Positions 1 through 9,677 of a stretch of 31,095 nucleotides of DNA are shown here, piece after piece (positions within the stretch are counted from its first letter, which is position 1; each line of letters opens with the position of its first letter). Location: NCBI GenBank assembly GCA_000695325.1, contig AVPN01000020.1, positions 132,387 to 163,481 of the forward strand. The letters run 5' to 3'. Source of the stretch: Pleurobrachia bachei. Taxonomy: Eukaryota > Ctenophora > Tentaculata > Cydippida > Pleurobrachiidae. Both the position numbers and the translations under genes were made by a program. The notes beneath the pieces are model-generated. The model made no database searches. It was not told the origin of the DNA and was given only the letters and a program-made list of their open reading frames with translations.

Positions 1-547
1 GGGGGGGTGGATTGTCGTTCGTGGTAAATATTTGGATTCATGAGCAATTATAGAAGATAACCTACCCCTTATTCTAATAGTGAGGGGGATATCATACCCC
101 TCAACGATCCGGCGACGCGGACGATTGTAAAACTAAAACCTAACAATCCTTCCGGGGAATTAGGACACACATTAGCATCCCAGTCAACATGTATCTGTAT
201 GCTTATCCAGATGTCTCAATTTACGAACCAGCATATATTAGTAACATATATCTAGATAAAGCGTGCAATGGATATCTCATTACTCCTGATTCTCAATATG
301 CATGTAGGCGTTATGCGGGGGCATGGCTCAATACTTAATGAACAGCAGGACTCTAGGTTTTTTAGCATCACTTCTTCGCCTAGAGCTCTCAGTGATTGCT
401 ATAGCTGCACTGAGAAGCTCCTAAGCATCGTTATCACGATTTTATATCTAACTAAATCCTTATACGTTGCATTTGTTTGACAAAATTTGCTGACTGATTT
501 TAACCACTTTTACCCTATTGTTTAGCTCAACAAATCAGATTTCAACG
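1..547. other. 5' flank of the EGF gene; no gene seen
   Basis: I see no exon with coding character or splice support here. The stretch is the upstream region of the gene that starts at 548 and should hold its promoter. I could not pick out a convincing core promoter element. Confidence 0.4.
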
Positions 548-1618
548 ATGTTCAAGACTCTGCTCGTCATCGCTTTGTAAGTATCTGATTTCCTAGTTAG
601 GCCGTAGCCACAAGATTGATACTACAACATAGCTAACCTCCAACAACTCTCCCTAGCTTCTCCCCAACTATAACTTTGCAGGTTGCCCGTGGTGGCCTAC
701 TCCTGGTCATGTCCAGAGGGGTCCGTTGAAACTACGAACGGTGAGGGGTGTGACTGTGGAACTGGGTTCTGGTATGACGGACTGAGTTGCGTGGATATTA
801 ATGAATGTCAGCTGTACAAACCCTGTCAGGAAGGTACAATACCAGGGGCCGCGGCCGGGGTCTAGTGGTATACCCCATGGGCATGATGAGTTACAGCCTC
901 CCTTGCACCTCCGGAGATCTCATAGAGACGTCCCGGCCGGGAGATCTCCGGAGGTGCAAAGGAGGTCGTAATACCCCCCAAGTGTCATGATACCCCCTGA
1001 CCCATGTAGACTACATACTAAACACTGTCCCTAACCGCCCCTTCTCTAACCACCCTCACTCAACCCCAGGATTCTGTGTGAACTATGAGGGAACCTAACC
1101 GCCCCTCACTCCACCAGGATTCTGTGTAAACTATGTGGGAACATAACAACCCCTCACTCCACTAGGTTTCTGTGTGAACTATGTGGGAACCTACGACTGT
1201 ATCTGTGATGACGGGTTCCAATACGATGGAAACACCTGCCTCGATATTGACGAGTGTGTGGAGGAATTCGGTATCTGCCGAGGAGGTAATATTGGGGGAT
1301 CCTTCTGTTTTCACATTAATTTGTGGGAAACTATACATATATTTTAAACGTCACAGCCAACTAAACAGAAAATACTAGTCCCTGATTGGCTATTAACCAG
1401 TCATGTGACCTAAATAACGAGTTTTGATTGGTTGTTTACTTGTTTCTCTCTCTCCAGGTCAATGTCACAACCTGGTGGGTACCTACATGTGTAACTGTAC
1501 CATGGCAGGTACTACACCCTGTCTCCAGACCTGCCTACCGCAGGAGGAGTGTGACGTGTACGAGAGGATGCAGGAACAGCTTAATGACGTCACCCAGTCC
1601 TACAACAATAATCTTTAG
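548..1618 (+). CDS. Small secreted protein with calcium-binding EGF-like modules (4 exons, 153 aa)
   Basis: Exons are 548-576, 682-833, 1166-1285 and 1458-1618. All introns are GT-AG and all internal junctions after exon 1 are phase 1. The product begins MFKTLLVIALLPVVAYS, a signal peptide. Next come a cysteine cluster (residues about 20-46), a cbEGF module opening DINEC (about 49-86), and a second opening DIDEC (about 88-126) that departs from the usual spacing after its fourth cysteine. Both contain the pattern C-x-N-x4-Y-x-C-x-C (CVNYVGTYDCIC and CHNLVGTYMCNC), the known consensus for Asp/Asn beta-hydroxylation in calcium-binding EGF domains. Exon 3 is a symmetrical 120-base phase 1-1 exon, the usual unit of EGF shuffling. 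The C-terminus (YERMQEQLNDVTQSYNNNL) is polar and lacks a membrane segment, so the protein is probably secreted. I do not recognise an orthologue. A matrix, adhesion or mucus role is inference only. Confidence 0.85.
897..965. repeat. Long-armed inverted repeat in intron 2 of the EGF gene
   Basis: Arms 897-921 and 941-965 are reverse complements over 24 of 25 bases (core TGCACCTCCGGAGATCTC) around a 19-base loop. The transcript could form a strong hairpin. Flanking bases on both sides, such as the GGTATACCCC and TAATACCCCC motifs, are only loosely alike. It could be a foldback element; I see no clear target-site duplication. Confidence 0.8.
1047..1190. repeat. Three tandem 48-bp copies of the exon 3 acceptor region
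   Basis: Units 1047-1094, 1095-1142 and 1143-1190 each hold a pyrimidine-rich tract, an AG (1068-1069, 1116-1117, 1164-1165) and the first roughly 25 bases of exon 3 (TTCTGTGTGAACTATGTGGG or near-identical). Only the third continues into the real exon. Splicing to copy 1 or 2 runs into TAA within about ten codons. Confidence 0.88.
1354..1446 (+). mobile_element. MITE-like element, decayed copy 1
   Basis: This copy lies in intron 3 of the EGF gene and aligns with the copies at 1638 and 18483 through the shared core (CTGATTGGCT, AACCAGTCA, GTGACCTAAATAACGAGTT, TGATTGGTTGTTTACTTG). The 5' terminal repeat has decayed. The 3' end runs directly into the CT-rich tract and acceptor AG at 1456-1457, so the element abuts the polypyrimidine tract of exon 4. 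Confidence 0.75.
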
Positions 1619-1620
1619 AT

Positions 1621-1626
1621 AATAAA
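1621..1626 (+). promoter_or_regulatory. Polyadenylation signal AATAAA of the EGF gene
   Basis: A canonical AATAAA begins three bases after the TAG stop at 1616-1618. The 3' UTR would be very short. A MITE-like element starts 12 bases further on, at 1638. Confidence 0.65.
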
Positions 1627-1637
1627 GATTGAGAGAG

Positions 1638-1746
1638 CAGGAACCGACCAAATCAGGCAATACTGACCCCTGATTGGCTAATAACCAGTCACGTGACCTA
1701 AATAACGAGTTCTGATTGGTTGTTTACTTGTATCGGTCGGTTCCTG
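1638..1746 (+). mobile_element. MITE-like element, copy 2 (109 bp)
   Basis: Terminal inverted repeats start CAGGAACCGACC and end GGTCGGTTCCTG. The interior has two ATTGG boxes and the palindrome GTCACGTGAC. The length equals that of copy 3, at 109 bases. It sits just after the poly(A) signal of the EGF gene, between two convergent genes. It has no coding capacity, so any transposase would act in trans. Confidence 0.82.
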
Positions 1747-2179
1747 ATCGAGAGAGGTATAAAGACTGTGATATATTGGAAATGTTTGAAATAGAGATAG
1801 AGCTCTTTGACAGATAAAGACATGGGTTTCATAGGCCCAACAAGGACTTGATACAGGACACTGCGATCTCAATTCATCCATTATATGGATGGCGAGAAAC
1901 CCTCACTTGGAGATAAAAGTTGGTATCATTTGGGAGTTTATATATTAGTGAATGTTGTATGTTGAAATATATGGCAAGTGGAGTGTGATAGTGTTAGTGG
2001 TTTAATTTGCATTTAAATTTGCATTATATGAGTGGAGTTAACGTGAGTATAAGGAATCTAGGAGTTCAAGGTAGAGGTTATAGAGAGGTATAGGTAGAGG
2101 CATCTCCATACTGAGGTTCTTTCATTTCAGGTTGACTTATTATCCCCACTTGTAAGAATCTAAAACCCACTACTTAACC

Positions 2180-2221
2180 TTGTTGATCAACTTACTCAAC
2201 GTTGAGTAAGTTGATCAACAA
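2180..2221. repeat. 42-bp perfect palindrome
   Basis: The left arm 2180-2200 and right arm 2201-2221 are exact reverse complements with no spacer (the centre reads CTCAACGTTGAG). Each arm also contains the smaller palindrome GTTGATCAAC. It lies just 3' of the last supported exon of the minus-strand secreted-protein gene. Confidence 0.95.
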
Positions 2222-2265
2222 ACTAATCCCACTACTAATCCCACTAGATCAGCTATCTCTCCTAC

Positions 2266-3081
2266 CTTGTCCACTGATGGTGATCCTTGTACCACCCTGT
2301 CGACTTCCCTGTCCTGGGCTGATACTGTTCACTTTGAACACTTTATCTGAGGCGACTGGCGAGGGAGGGTAGAGAGTGTTTAGAGAGAGTAGGGAGAGAG
2401 TGTTGAGAGAGAGGGTTTAGAGATATAAGGGTGTTTGGACAGTGGACTGATGCTGTTCACTTTGAACACGTTATCTGAGGCGACTGGCGAGGATAGAGAT
2501 GGTTTAGAGAGAGGGAGGGTGTTTGGACTGTGGAGAGTGTTTAGAGGGCTAGAGAGGGTGTTGTTGAAGAAACAACTAAAATCACACTCAACAAGTTTAG
2601 ACGGGGTTAAATAAGATTGACATTAACGAACAGCACAATTATCAAATTCAAGTTACCTGGACATCCGAGTTTCTTCCAGGAAGTCTCATGATCGTAGTTC
2701 ACAAAACCCGATCCCGCCCGGAGGGTATATCCATTTGACATTAGTGTAATACCCCCACAGTTGGTTCCCAGGGTGACACATTTAGCTTGGGCCTCTGCCA
2801 GGGTAGTATACCGAGTGGAGCCAGCATTACTCGTCCAATTTGGTAGATATGTCTTCTCCTTCTTCTCCCACTCACACTCCAGAGCTGCAGAAGGGTGTGT
2901 TTAGGTGCTAGGGATTGTGTCTCCAGCCACGACATCATGGCTCTTATAATCATGAGTTATTATCACCCACTACCATGAGACTCCGGAAGAATTTCACCGC
3001 GTTACCGTGGTATCTACCTGAGAGGGCTGTCCCCAGTAGGATGAGGATCACCCATGGGCCCATTAGGCCTAACTTTCTCAT
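2266..3081 (-). CDS. Small secreted protein with the start of an IPT/TIG-like domain; 3' end unresolved
   Basis: On the minus strand, exon 1 (3081-3018) encodes a signal peptide, MRKLGLMGPWVILILLGTAL. Exon 2 (2884-2657) is a symmetrical 228-base phase 1-1 exon with four cysteines and a GGITLMSNGYTLRAG segment. It resembles small cysteine-bearing modules of extracellular proteins, but I cannot name the family. Exon 3 (2346-2266, 81 bases, phase 1-1) reads VFKVNSISPGQGSRQGGTR followed by ITISGQG, the opening strands of an IPT/TIG domain (pattern I-x-P-x-x-G-S-x-x-G-G-T-x-I-T-I-x-G). Donors and acceptors are GT-AG. I find no in-phase exon to complete the IPT domain before the convergent EGF gene. 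Reading through the last donor gives RRDS and a stop. The gene is either truncated, misassembled, or uses an exon I missed. Confidence 0.7.
2440..2492 (-). repeat. Upstream partial copy of the exon 3 acceptor region
   Basis: This stretch repeats the intron end, acceptor (CGCCTCAG) and first 40 or so bases of the true exon 3 at 2346, 128 bases nearer the 5' end of the transcript. It reads VFKVNSISP in the same frame and then loses similarity. Used as an exon, it runs to a TAA with no donor visible. Confidence 0.8.
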
Positions 3082-4600
3082 TTACTAAGCGATCAACGCT
3101 TCTGAAACAATAATCGGGGGTTAATTAGTAGCTTGAAGTAAATATATATTCATAGCAAAAGTAATAAAACTACTACAAGTACAAATATGAACGAACAATA
3201 GTTCCAATTCATACTTGTGCGCTAATAATATGTAAGCACAAAAATATATAAGCAGGAAACCGAAAAGAAAGAACAAAACTACGATAGCGGGGTTGGATCA
3301 TCTAATATGTTCAATGTTCATTGTGTCTAGATATATTTTCTTTATTAACGGAATAGTGTACAAGACAGTTGTGACACTCCCTAGCTCTCTCTCTAACTGA
3401 CACTGCATGTATTGGAAGACACATTAGCTTTAGGCTATCATTACGTGTACGCAACAACTCTCTCTCTCCATTTCAACCTCTAGCTGTATACAACATTACT
3501 AGCCAAGATTGGCGTTCCTTGCAAACTCTCCCCCAACAGTTTACCTGGCTAGACTGTGTTACAAATGTAAAGGGAGGGTTAGCACATAACAACCAACAGT
3601 ATGATGCACCTAACATACACTGTTCATGTTGGCACCATGAATACTGCCCCACCAGTAACGCTGGTGTGTGCCCTACACTCCAATATCACAAGGAGAGGTC
3701 ATCAATCACCATGCTCTACACAAACAATCTAACATCCACATCCCCGCAAAGCTTGTTCAGTAACAACCCGAAGTTGGGTTTTGGGAGAAATGCACATAAA
3801 ACACATGATAGAACAAATAAATCCAACAATAAACAATCCAGTGCCTAAAAATTGTAAACCCAATTCAACGAACAAGCAACAACTGAATTATACTAGGCTT
3901 ACATCATGAAACAAGAAGACAGCAGTTCCGACAAAGATTCCAAATGTACTCTCACTACCTCTTTCTTCTTCTCCATCACTGTCTCTCCTCTCTCTATCTC
4001 TCTCCCTCTCCCTTTATTGTGTTTCAGTATCTCGGTGGATCGGTATACCAAAAACTTTGGTCCAAGTACTAAGAGAATCAGATACATGTGTGCCGTGTAC
4101 AGTCAACGGAACGCGGTCATGTGATTGGAATAAAATTTTTTGCCCAGCTCGGACTGGTGATTCAGGACCATGTATGGCGGCGCCATACCCCATTTGATTT
4201 TCAAATTCCCTAATCGCCCGACAGCGTGTCAGATGGGGTCGTGGCGCCAGACAGATTCAGAACAAGAACACTACTGAGATGCAATGATGATATGGAACTG
4301 ATAAAGGACATATGCCGCTGCTCGCATGATTGATAAACTGCTGCAGAAAAGTGGTCCGATCCTACAACATCATGTGCATGGAGTGCATGGAAATAGAGTG
4401 GAAAATAGAGTGTCTGTGAAAAGGCGGCATCTTAAGTTTCTGATATGTGCGGTTGGTAAACAATAAAAGAACAAGGGGAACACTTTAAAAAGCTTGTCGC
4501 CCCTATTGACGTAGCGTGTGAAGAACACACGTGTGTGTGGTGGAGGTCAATAATAAAGGAGGAGAAGTACAGAGTGAATGAGTGAGAGGGAGCTTTGGAG

Positions 4601-4644
4601 AGAAGAGCCATTGTGTAGAATCCTCGTTAGGAGCTGAATTCGCT

Positions 4645-4684
<40 letters not shown>

Positions 4685-4742
4685 TTTTAGACAGAAGAGG
4701 CATTGTGTAGAATCCTCGTTAGGAGCTGCTGAATTCGCTAAA
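4601..4742. repeat. Direct repeat flanking a (GA)n microsatellite
   Basis: The blocks at about 4601-4648 and 4693-4742 share CATTGTGTAGAATCCTCGTT and GCTGAATTCGCTAAA. They are separated by a pure GA run (about 4649-4682). The second block has an extra CTG. Slippage or unequal exchange around the microsatellite is the likely origin. Confidence 0.85.
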
Positions 4743-6099
4743 CGCAGTTATCACACCATCATGGCAAACATAGACAAGAACCCCCTTCCTAACGAGCTCA
4801 CAATCAGGAGTCAATACTTCATTTAATGTCCCACACAAAAGTGTTCGGGGGAATTAAATTGGGGTGTACTAAGATTACACTGTCAGGCCAAATAGTGGTA
4901 GAAGGGTGCTAATGGATACATGTGCGTCACAATGCACAGAACAAACACAGCACTAGCGGGTCGACTCGATAGAATAAACATACGTGTCGGGTAGTATTGT
5001 TTATGTGATCTTATAATAATAATAATCAATTTCATGATCTGATCTTTTCCGGAAACAGAGTTCAAACAAGGGGTAAAATGCGTACCCCCATGGCTGTATG
5101 CCGAGTTTGCTCCATACGGCAGACGCCAAACAGGGGGGAAAGGACAGTGGATTGAGCTAAGATAATTTAGATTTAGCAGAGAATTACAAACAATCTGGGG
5201 CACCACAACAAATAACAGAAATGGGATTTATTTAGTCTCAATATGTGTGGGAGTATCGTAAAAACTCTTTCACGCTTTTTGTTGTGCGATTGGAGATGGT
5301 GGGAGAGGAAAGTATTTAAGACCCCAACGAATCTCTCTCAAACCAAAAGCCACCTATGTGATGACTCTAACTGGGGTTAGAGAACTCAGGGTCCGCTGTA
5401 TTTCCAAAAGAAAATATATGGGACATGGGTCAGTGTTATCTGGGACACCCTCTACGAAAAAGAAACACCTGGATTTGATAATTATTATATTCCAGGATAA
5501 CTAAAAGTACAAAAGAATACGATTTACTACCAGCTACTTATTCCAACCTATCTTCGTGAACTTGACCGCAATTACAACCTCATTATCCTATTCATGAGCC
5601 CCTCCAGCTCTATACCCTATAACCCACACGTGATTTACTAGACTGACACAGGATCTCTTCTCTACACTCAACAAGGATCTCTCTGGTTGGGTAGGTGGGA
5701 TCTTATGAATAATAATACGAGGCGAGATACGGAACTAGAGCTCAATTGTGGTGACGTGAGGAACAGTGCTTTATTACATACATACCATCTGAACTGTCTA
5801 ACGGCGTATCCAGTATCAGATAGCATCTGAAGGACAAAACTGACGAATAATAACATTTGGAAAACTGTTTGAATTCCAAACCTCACAAAATGTGACAAAT
5901 GTATCACCAGAACACATAGACCCAAAGAAGCAGAGAACTGATAAGACCCAAATGCGAATCAGACAAAACAAGAATTATATTCTGGTGAAACGTCACTCAG
6001 GAGAGAGACTGCCAACATTTTAACCCTACACTGAACTAGTAAAAGTGTAAGCCGAGACACGGACCCAGCAAGATAATAAGTGAGGGGGAGAGAATGGTG

Positions 6100-6113
6100 G
6101 TTACCATGGTAAC
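6100..6113. promoter_or_regulatory. Palindromic X-box-like (RFX) site
   Basis: GTTACCATGGTAAC is a perfect palindrome and fits the animal RFX/DAF-19 X-box consensus GTHNYYATRRNAAC on both strands. No gene start is recognised nearby, so function is unproven. Confidence 0.5.
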
Positions 6114-6679
6114 TAACCACGTGAACAGTTTATTAGCTTTATCTACAAAGTCGCTGCGGAGACAGATGTATATACGCAATAAAGCATATCCAGAGATATC
6201 CAGATATGTTGTGATATATGACTGAGGAGATATTTAGTGATCGACATAATATGATATTTATTCTAAATATCAAGAAAATCTACAATAATCTACAATCTCG
6301 ATAGAGGCGTTGTTTAATACTATCTTCTGCTAAAACTCTCCACCACTCTCCCTTCACCCTCTGTCCTCATACAATGCAAACAATAGCTTTCTCAGAACGC
6401 ATGACAAGCAATACAGCTTCACATCAACATCATCCACTTGTTGAGAGCCACAACATCTGCTAGCTGGGATATATATTGCACGACACAAGCGAGAGTCAAG
6501 AGACAGGTAGACTCTGAGAAGATACAACTGCAGGGATCTTGTTATTGTGGGAGGAAGGGGGCACGTGTAGAGGGCCTAGAAGTTACGAAGCAAATGCTTT
6601 CACGACTTCACGTGAATGCTGCTAAATGGGAGAGAGCAAGCATCGAACACGTACAGTGAAACGGAGCAGCGCTGCAAAT

Positions 6680-6765
6680 CGCTCTCTATCTCTCCCCTCT
6701 CTCCCACTCTTTATCTCGCGGCCCTCTCTCTCTCTCTCTCCCTCTTTCTCCCCCTCTCTTCTCTA
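6680..6765. repeat. CT-rich simple repeat
   Basis: Runs of CTCTCTCC and TCTCTCCC units. The serine/leucine-rich open frames across it are composition artefacts. Confidence 0.85.
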
Positions 6766-6977
6766 TCTTCCTACAAGTCTCCTAAGCATATCTCGTAGCC
6801 CCATCCATATATGAATAGAGGTAACGTGTGTCGTGAACAATGTCGTATCATTGCTTGCCCTTAGTCGAAGAGGCAGAAAGAGAGAGCGAAACTAAAACTA
6901 AGATAGAAGGAGATATGAACTGTGTAGAGTAATTTCCAATTGCCCATGCCGTTACCATGGTACCAGAGTCATTAATG

Positions 6978-7057
6978 GAGAGAGAGAGATCGAGAGAGAA
7001 AGAGGGAGAGAGAAAGAGGGGAGAGAGAGATAGAGGGAGATAGAGAGAGAGAGAGAA
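6978..7057. repeat. GA-rich microsatellite
   Basis: Imperfect (GA)n with AAAGAGGG and GATAGAGG interruptions. Confidence 0.9.
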
Positions 7058-7756
7058 ACACTATTCGCCAGAATAACAACTAGCTCTCGGAAGATTGGGC
7101 GATTAACTAGCACTAGAAAACCTCAATAGACAATTGGGCAATTATGTGACTGTCTAAGCTATAACTGGGCATCCTTGCTACAATCCTTCTACACAAGCGT
7201 GTGACATACTTTGTCAGATTGCGCGACCCTGCGCCGGCTCGCGGGGCGAGGGTTACGAAAGTAACAAGACATACTATGACATTGTTAAATCAGGCCCGGG
7301 GTATAATAGTGGAGGGCCAGGGTAATTCCGCGTTTCCAGATTCTCAAATGTATTGAATTGTGCTTGATGATGAGCCTATTTGTTGAAATAGTGTTCTAAA
7401 TAAGACAAATGAACAGTGAACTTCACTAGTCATATCCATTGTTTGTCGATTGTATAGAGTCTAGACCAGTCTAGGGCGTGGGTCCTATAACGTATTATAG
7501 GGAATGACAATGAACTGAGAACTCTCACTACGAGTCTCTCCAGTAATGACTCCAAAAGTGCACGCGGTACCGTTTAAAACGTTTCATAGAGGCAATTAGT
7601 ACGGTAAAAATGAAAAGGCTTCTGACGTTGTAGCAGTAATGAAAAGAAAAGAAAGCGTTAAGTTGAATATTTGAATAAACTAAAATTATCCACTTTTAAC
7701 CACACGAGTAAAGAGCCGTATAGTAACACGTTCATCTTATCTAGTGATCCATCCAA

Positions 7757-7865
7757 TATATCCATCTCCATCTCTCCATCTCCATCTCTCTCCATCTCTC
7801 CATCTCTCCATCTCTCCATCTCCATCTCTCTCCATCTCTCCATCTCCCCATCTCACCATCTATCT
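7757..7865. repeat. (CCATCT)n / (CCATCTCT)n tandem repeat
   Basis: Repeated CCATCTCT and CCATCT units. The matching place in copy B (about 11985-12110) is a more degenerate CT-rich tract, so the array has changed since duplication. Confidence 0.9.
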
Positions 7866-9214
7866 CTCTTCATCTCTTCAGGAGCTAGACAAACAATCCT
7901 GTAGGACATCCTGATCTGCTGTGTGTGTGTTGAGCTATGTGTGAACTGAAATAACAAGCTTAACACAATATCTCTCTCCACCACTCTGTCAGGCCAATGC
8001 AGCTCTGACCACAGGGTCAATGCTCTGATAGCCACCACTGCAACAAGAATTGCTGCAACAATGCATCTTCAAATAAAATAACAAAAGTTTGAAATCCCAA
8101 TAGATATTGATAAGACCGCAGGACTAATATTATAACAACTCTACTATGTGATAGTGACAATACCAATACACTGCACACGATATGCACTATGCAGCGTACT
8201 ACTCAACAAGAAGATTCACAGTCCACCGATCAAGCCTCTCCAGTAATGACAATTGCTTCTCTCTCTAAATATACTTATAGGACACAATTGGGCGAGTACT
8301 GGTAATGGCAAGCCTAAATTCTACCCCTGAGTAGATGACGTATCATATTGATGATCTGTGGAGGGGATGACGGGAGGGGGGGGGGCTATGACCGAATTTT
8401 CCTACATCAAATCATCCTCCAACTGCTACAGAGCATGCCAAATTTAGAAAAACCAAGGTCAAATATGATTTGAGCCACGCTTAAACGGTATAGGTTGGAA
8501 GACATTTTAGTTGATATAATGATCGACAAATAATATTCCGAAAGTAGAGAATTGAGAGTGTCTAAACCACTGCTTTAACCACAAGCCACTAGTACACAGA
8601 GACGTCAGACAAACACGTGCTGATAGCATCTTTAATCGACGTGCGTCTAAAATAAACCAACATGTGTGCTTGGAGAGCGGGAGGGGATAACCAAGCCTTC
8701 ACTAACGACTGTTGTTTGGCAGAGAGAAATAATGATAACGTCAACTCTTTTACATGCCATCTCCATATTTTCACTTTATATCTCTCCCTTCTCCTGCTTT
8801 ATATCTCTCTCCTTTCGCTTTATATAGGTTACCATGGGAGCGCCATTCTAAACTCACTAACAACTTACACGATGTGATCCTTTGTCGGCATATACCACGT
8901 ACGAGATAACTCTGAATAATATTAGTACTAGTAATAATATGTGACGTGATGTTATATCAAAATTCGACCACCGATCTCCTATGCCACGGATTTACGACTG
9001 ACACTAATAACCACAAATGCTATCGCCTACCATAACATATAAATCAATCTACCAGGTCAATCCTTTTTCCTAATTCATGCAAACAAAATTTGAGATCCAA
9101 AACAGAATGTGCAAGGTGATCTGAGAATGGCGGAAGTGAATTTCCTACCATCCGTGCCGATACACCTCAGGTTCATATTACCTTCTCGCTTGCCACATGA
9201 CCTGCGAATCAGCC

Positions 9215-9264
9215 TGTACCAGTTTTCTTCCCTATGAGTAGTTAAGTTTACAACCACCTTTAAG
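9215..9264. other. 50-base plain-complement block 1 (copy A versus B/C)
   Basis: Every base from 9215 to 9264 is the Watson-Crick complement, in the same left-to-right order, of 13520-13569 in copy B and of the matching bases in copy C. For example, TGTACCAGTTTTCTTCC stands against ACATGGTCAAAAGAAGG. The flanks are aligned normally. Confidence 0.95.
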
Positions 9265-9677
9265 GGTGTGATATTTGTAACAGAAACAATCCTTGTGTTT
9301 TAGTAAACAAACAATTGAACCAGCATGGATGTATGATATTAGCGAATTTGAACCAGCAGAGCTTACCTCGTGGTGTGAGAAATGAAGAGTGAGGGAGTGT
9401 TTTAATTCTTGGTTTTTGGACTTCTTAATTCGGTTCTTGGTTTCGTTGGTAAAAACAATTTGAGTTATCCACGCACACATTTACGTTTAATCACACAAAC
9501 CCCTTTCCATGCAGCACATACACACAGCTATCAGCATTTAGCAGGTATTCTTCTCCTCGTTGAGAAATATAAAATGAAGAACCCTTCTCCAATCAGCGTC
9601 CCAATATATTTGTCTATCATCCCTAGCGAAACATTTAATTGTAATTCTGCAGTAGCTCCCGTTTGATAAAAGTCTGG

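Larger units (their letters stand above)
3082..7124. other. Gene-poor stretch; no supported coding exon
   Basis: No segment combines an open frame, flanking splice sites and protein-like sequence. The left end should contain the promoter of the minus-strand gene at 3081. What can be named are simple sequence tracts, a duplicated 48-50-bp block around a (GA)n run, short hairpins and X-box-like palindromes, all listed separately. The 109-residue frame at 3519-3848 has no recognisable domain or composition. Confidence 0.5.

Noticed and set aside
2741-2953. 70-residue minus-strand frame with an arginine run
   Set aside because: Out-of-frame reading of exon 2 of the secreted-protein gene; the frame consistent with splice phases has cysteines and the GYTLRAG segment instead.
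8662-8877. Open frame starting MCAWRAGGDNQAFTNDCC, present in both copies A (8662) and B (12970)
   Set aside because: Similarity is explained by the segmental duplication. The frame ends differently in the two copies because of indels in a CT-rich tract, it lacks splice context, and it has no recognisable domain.
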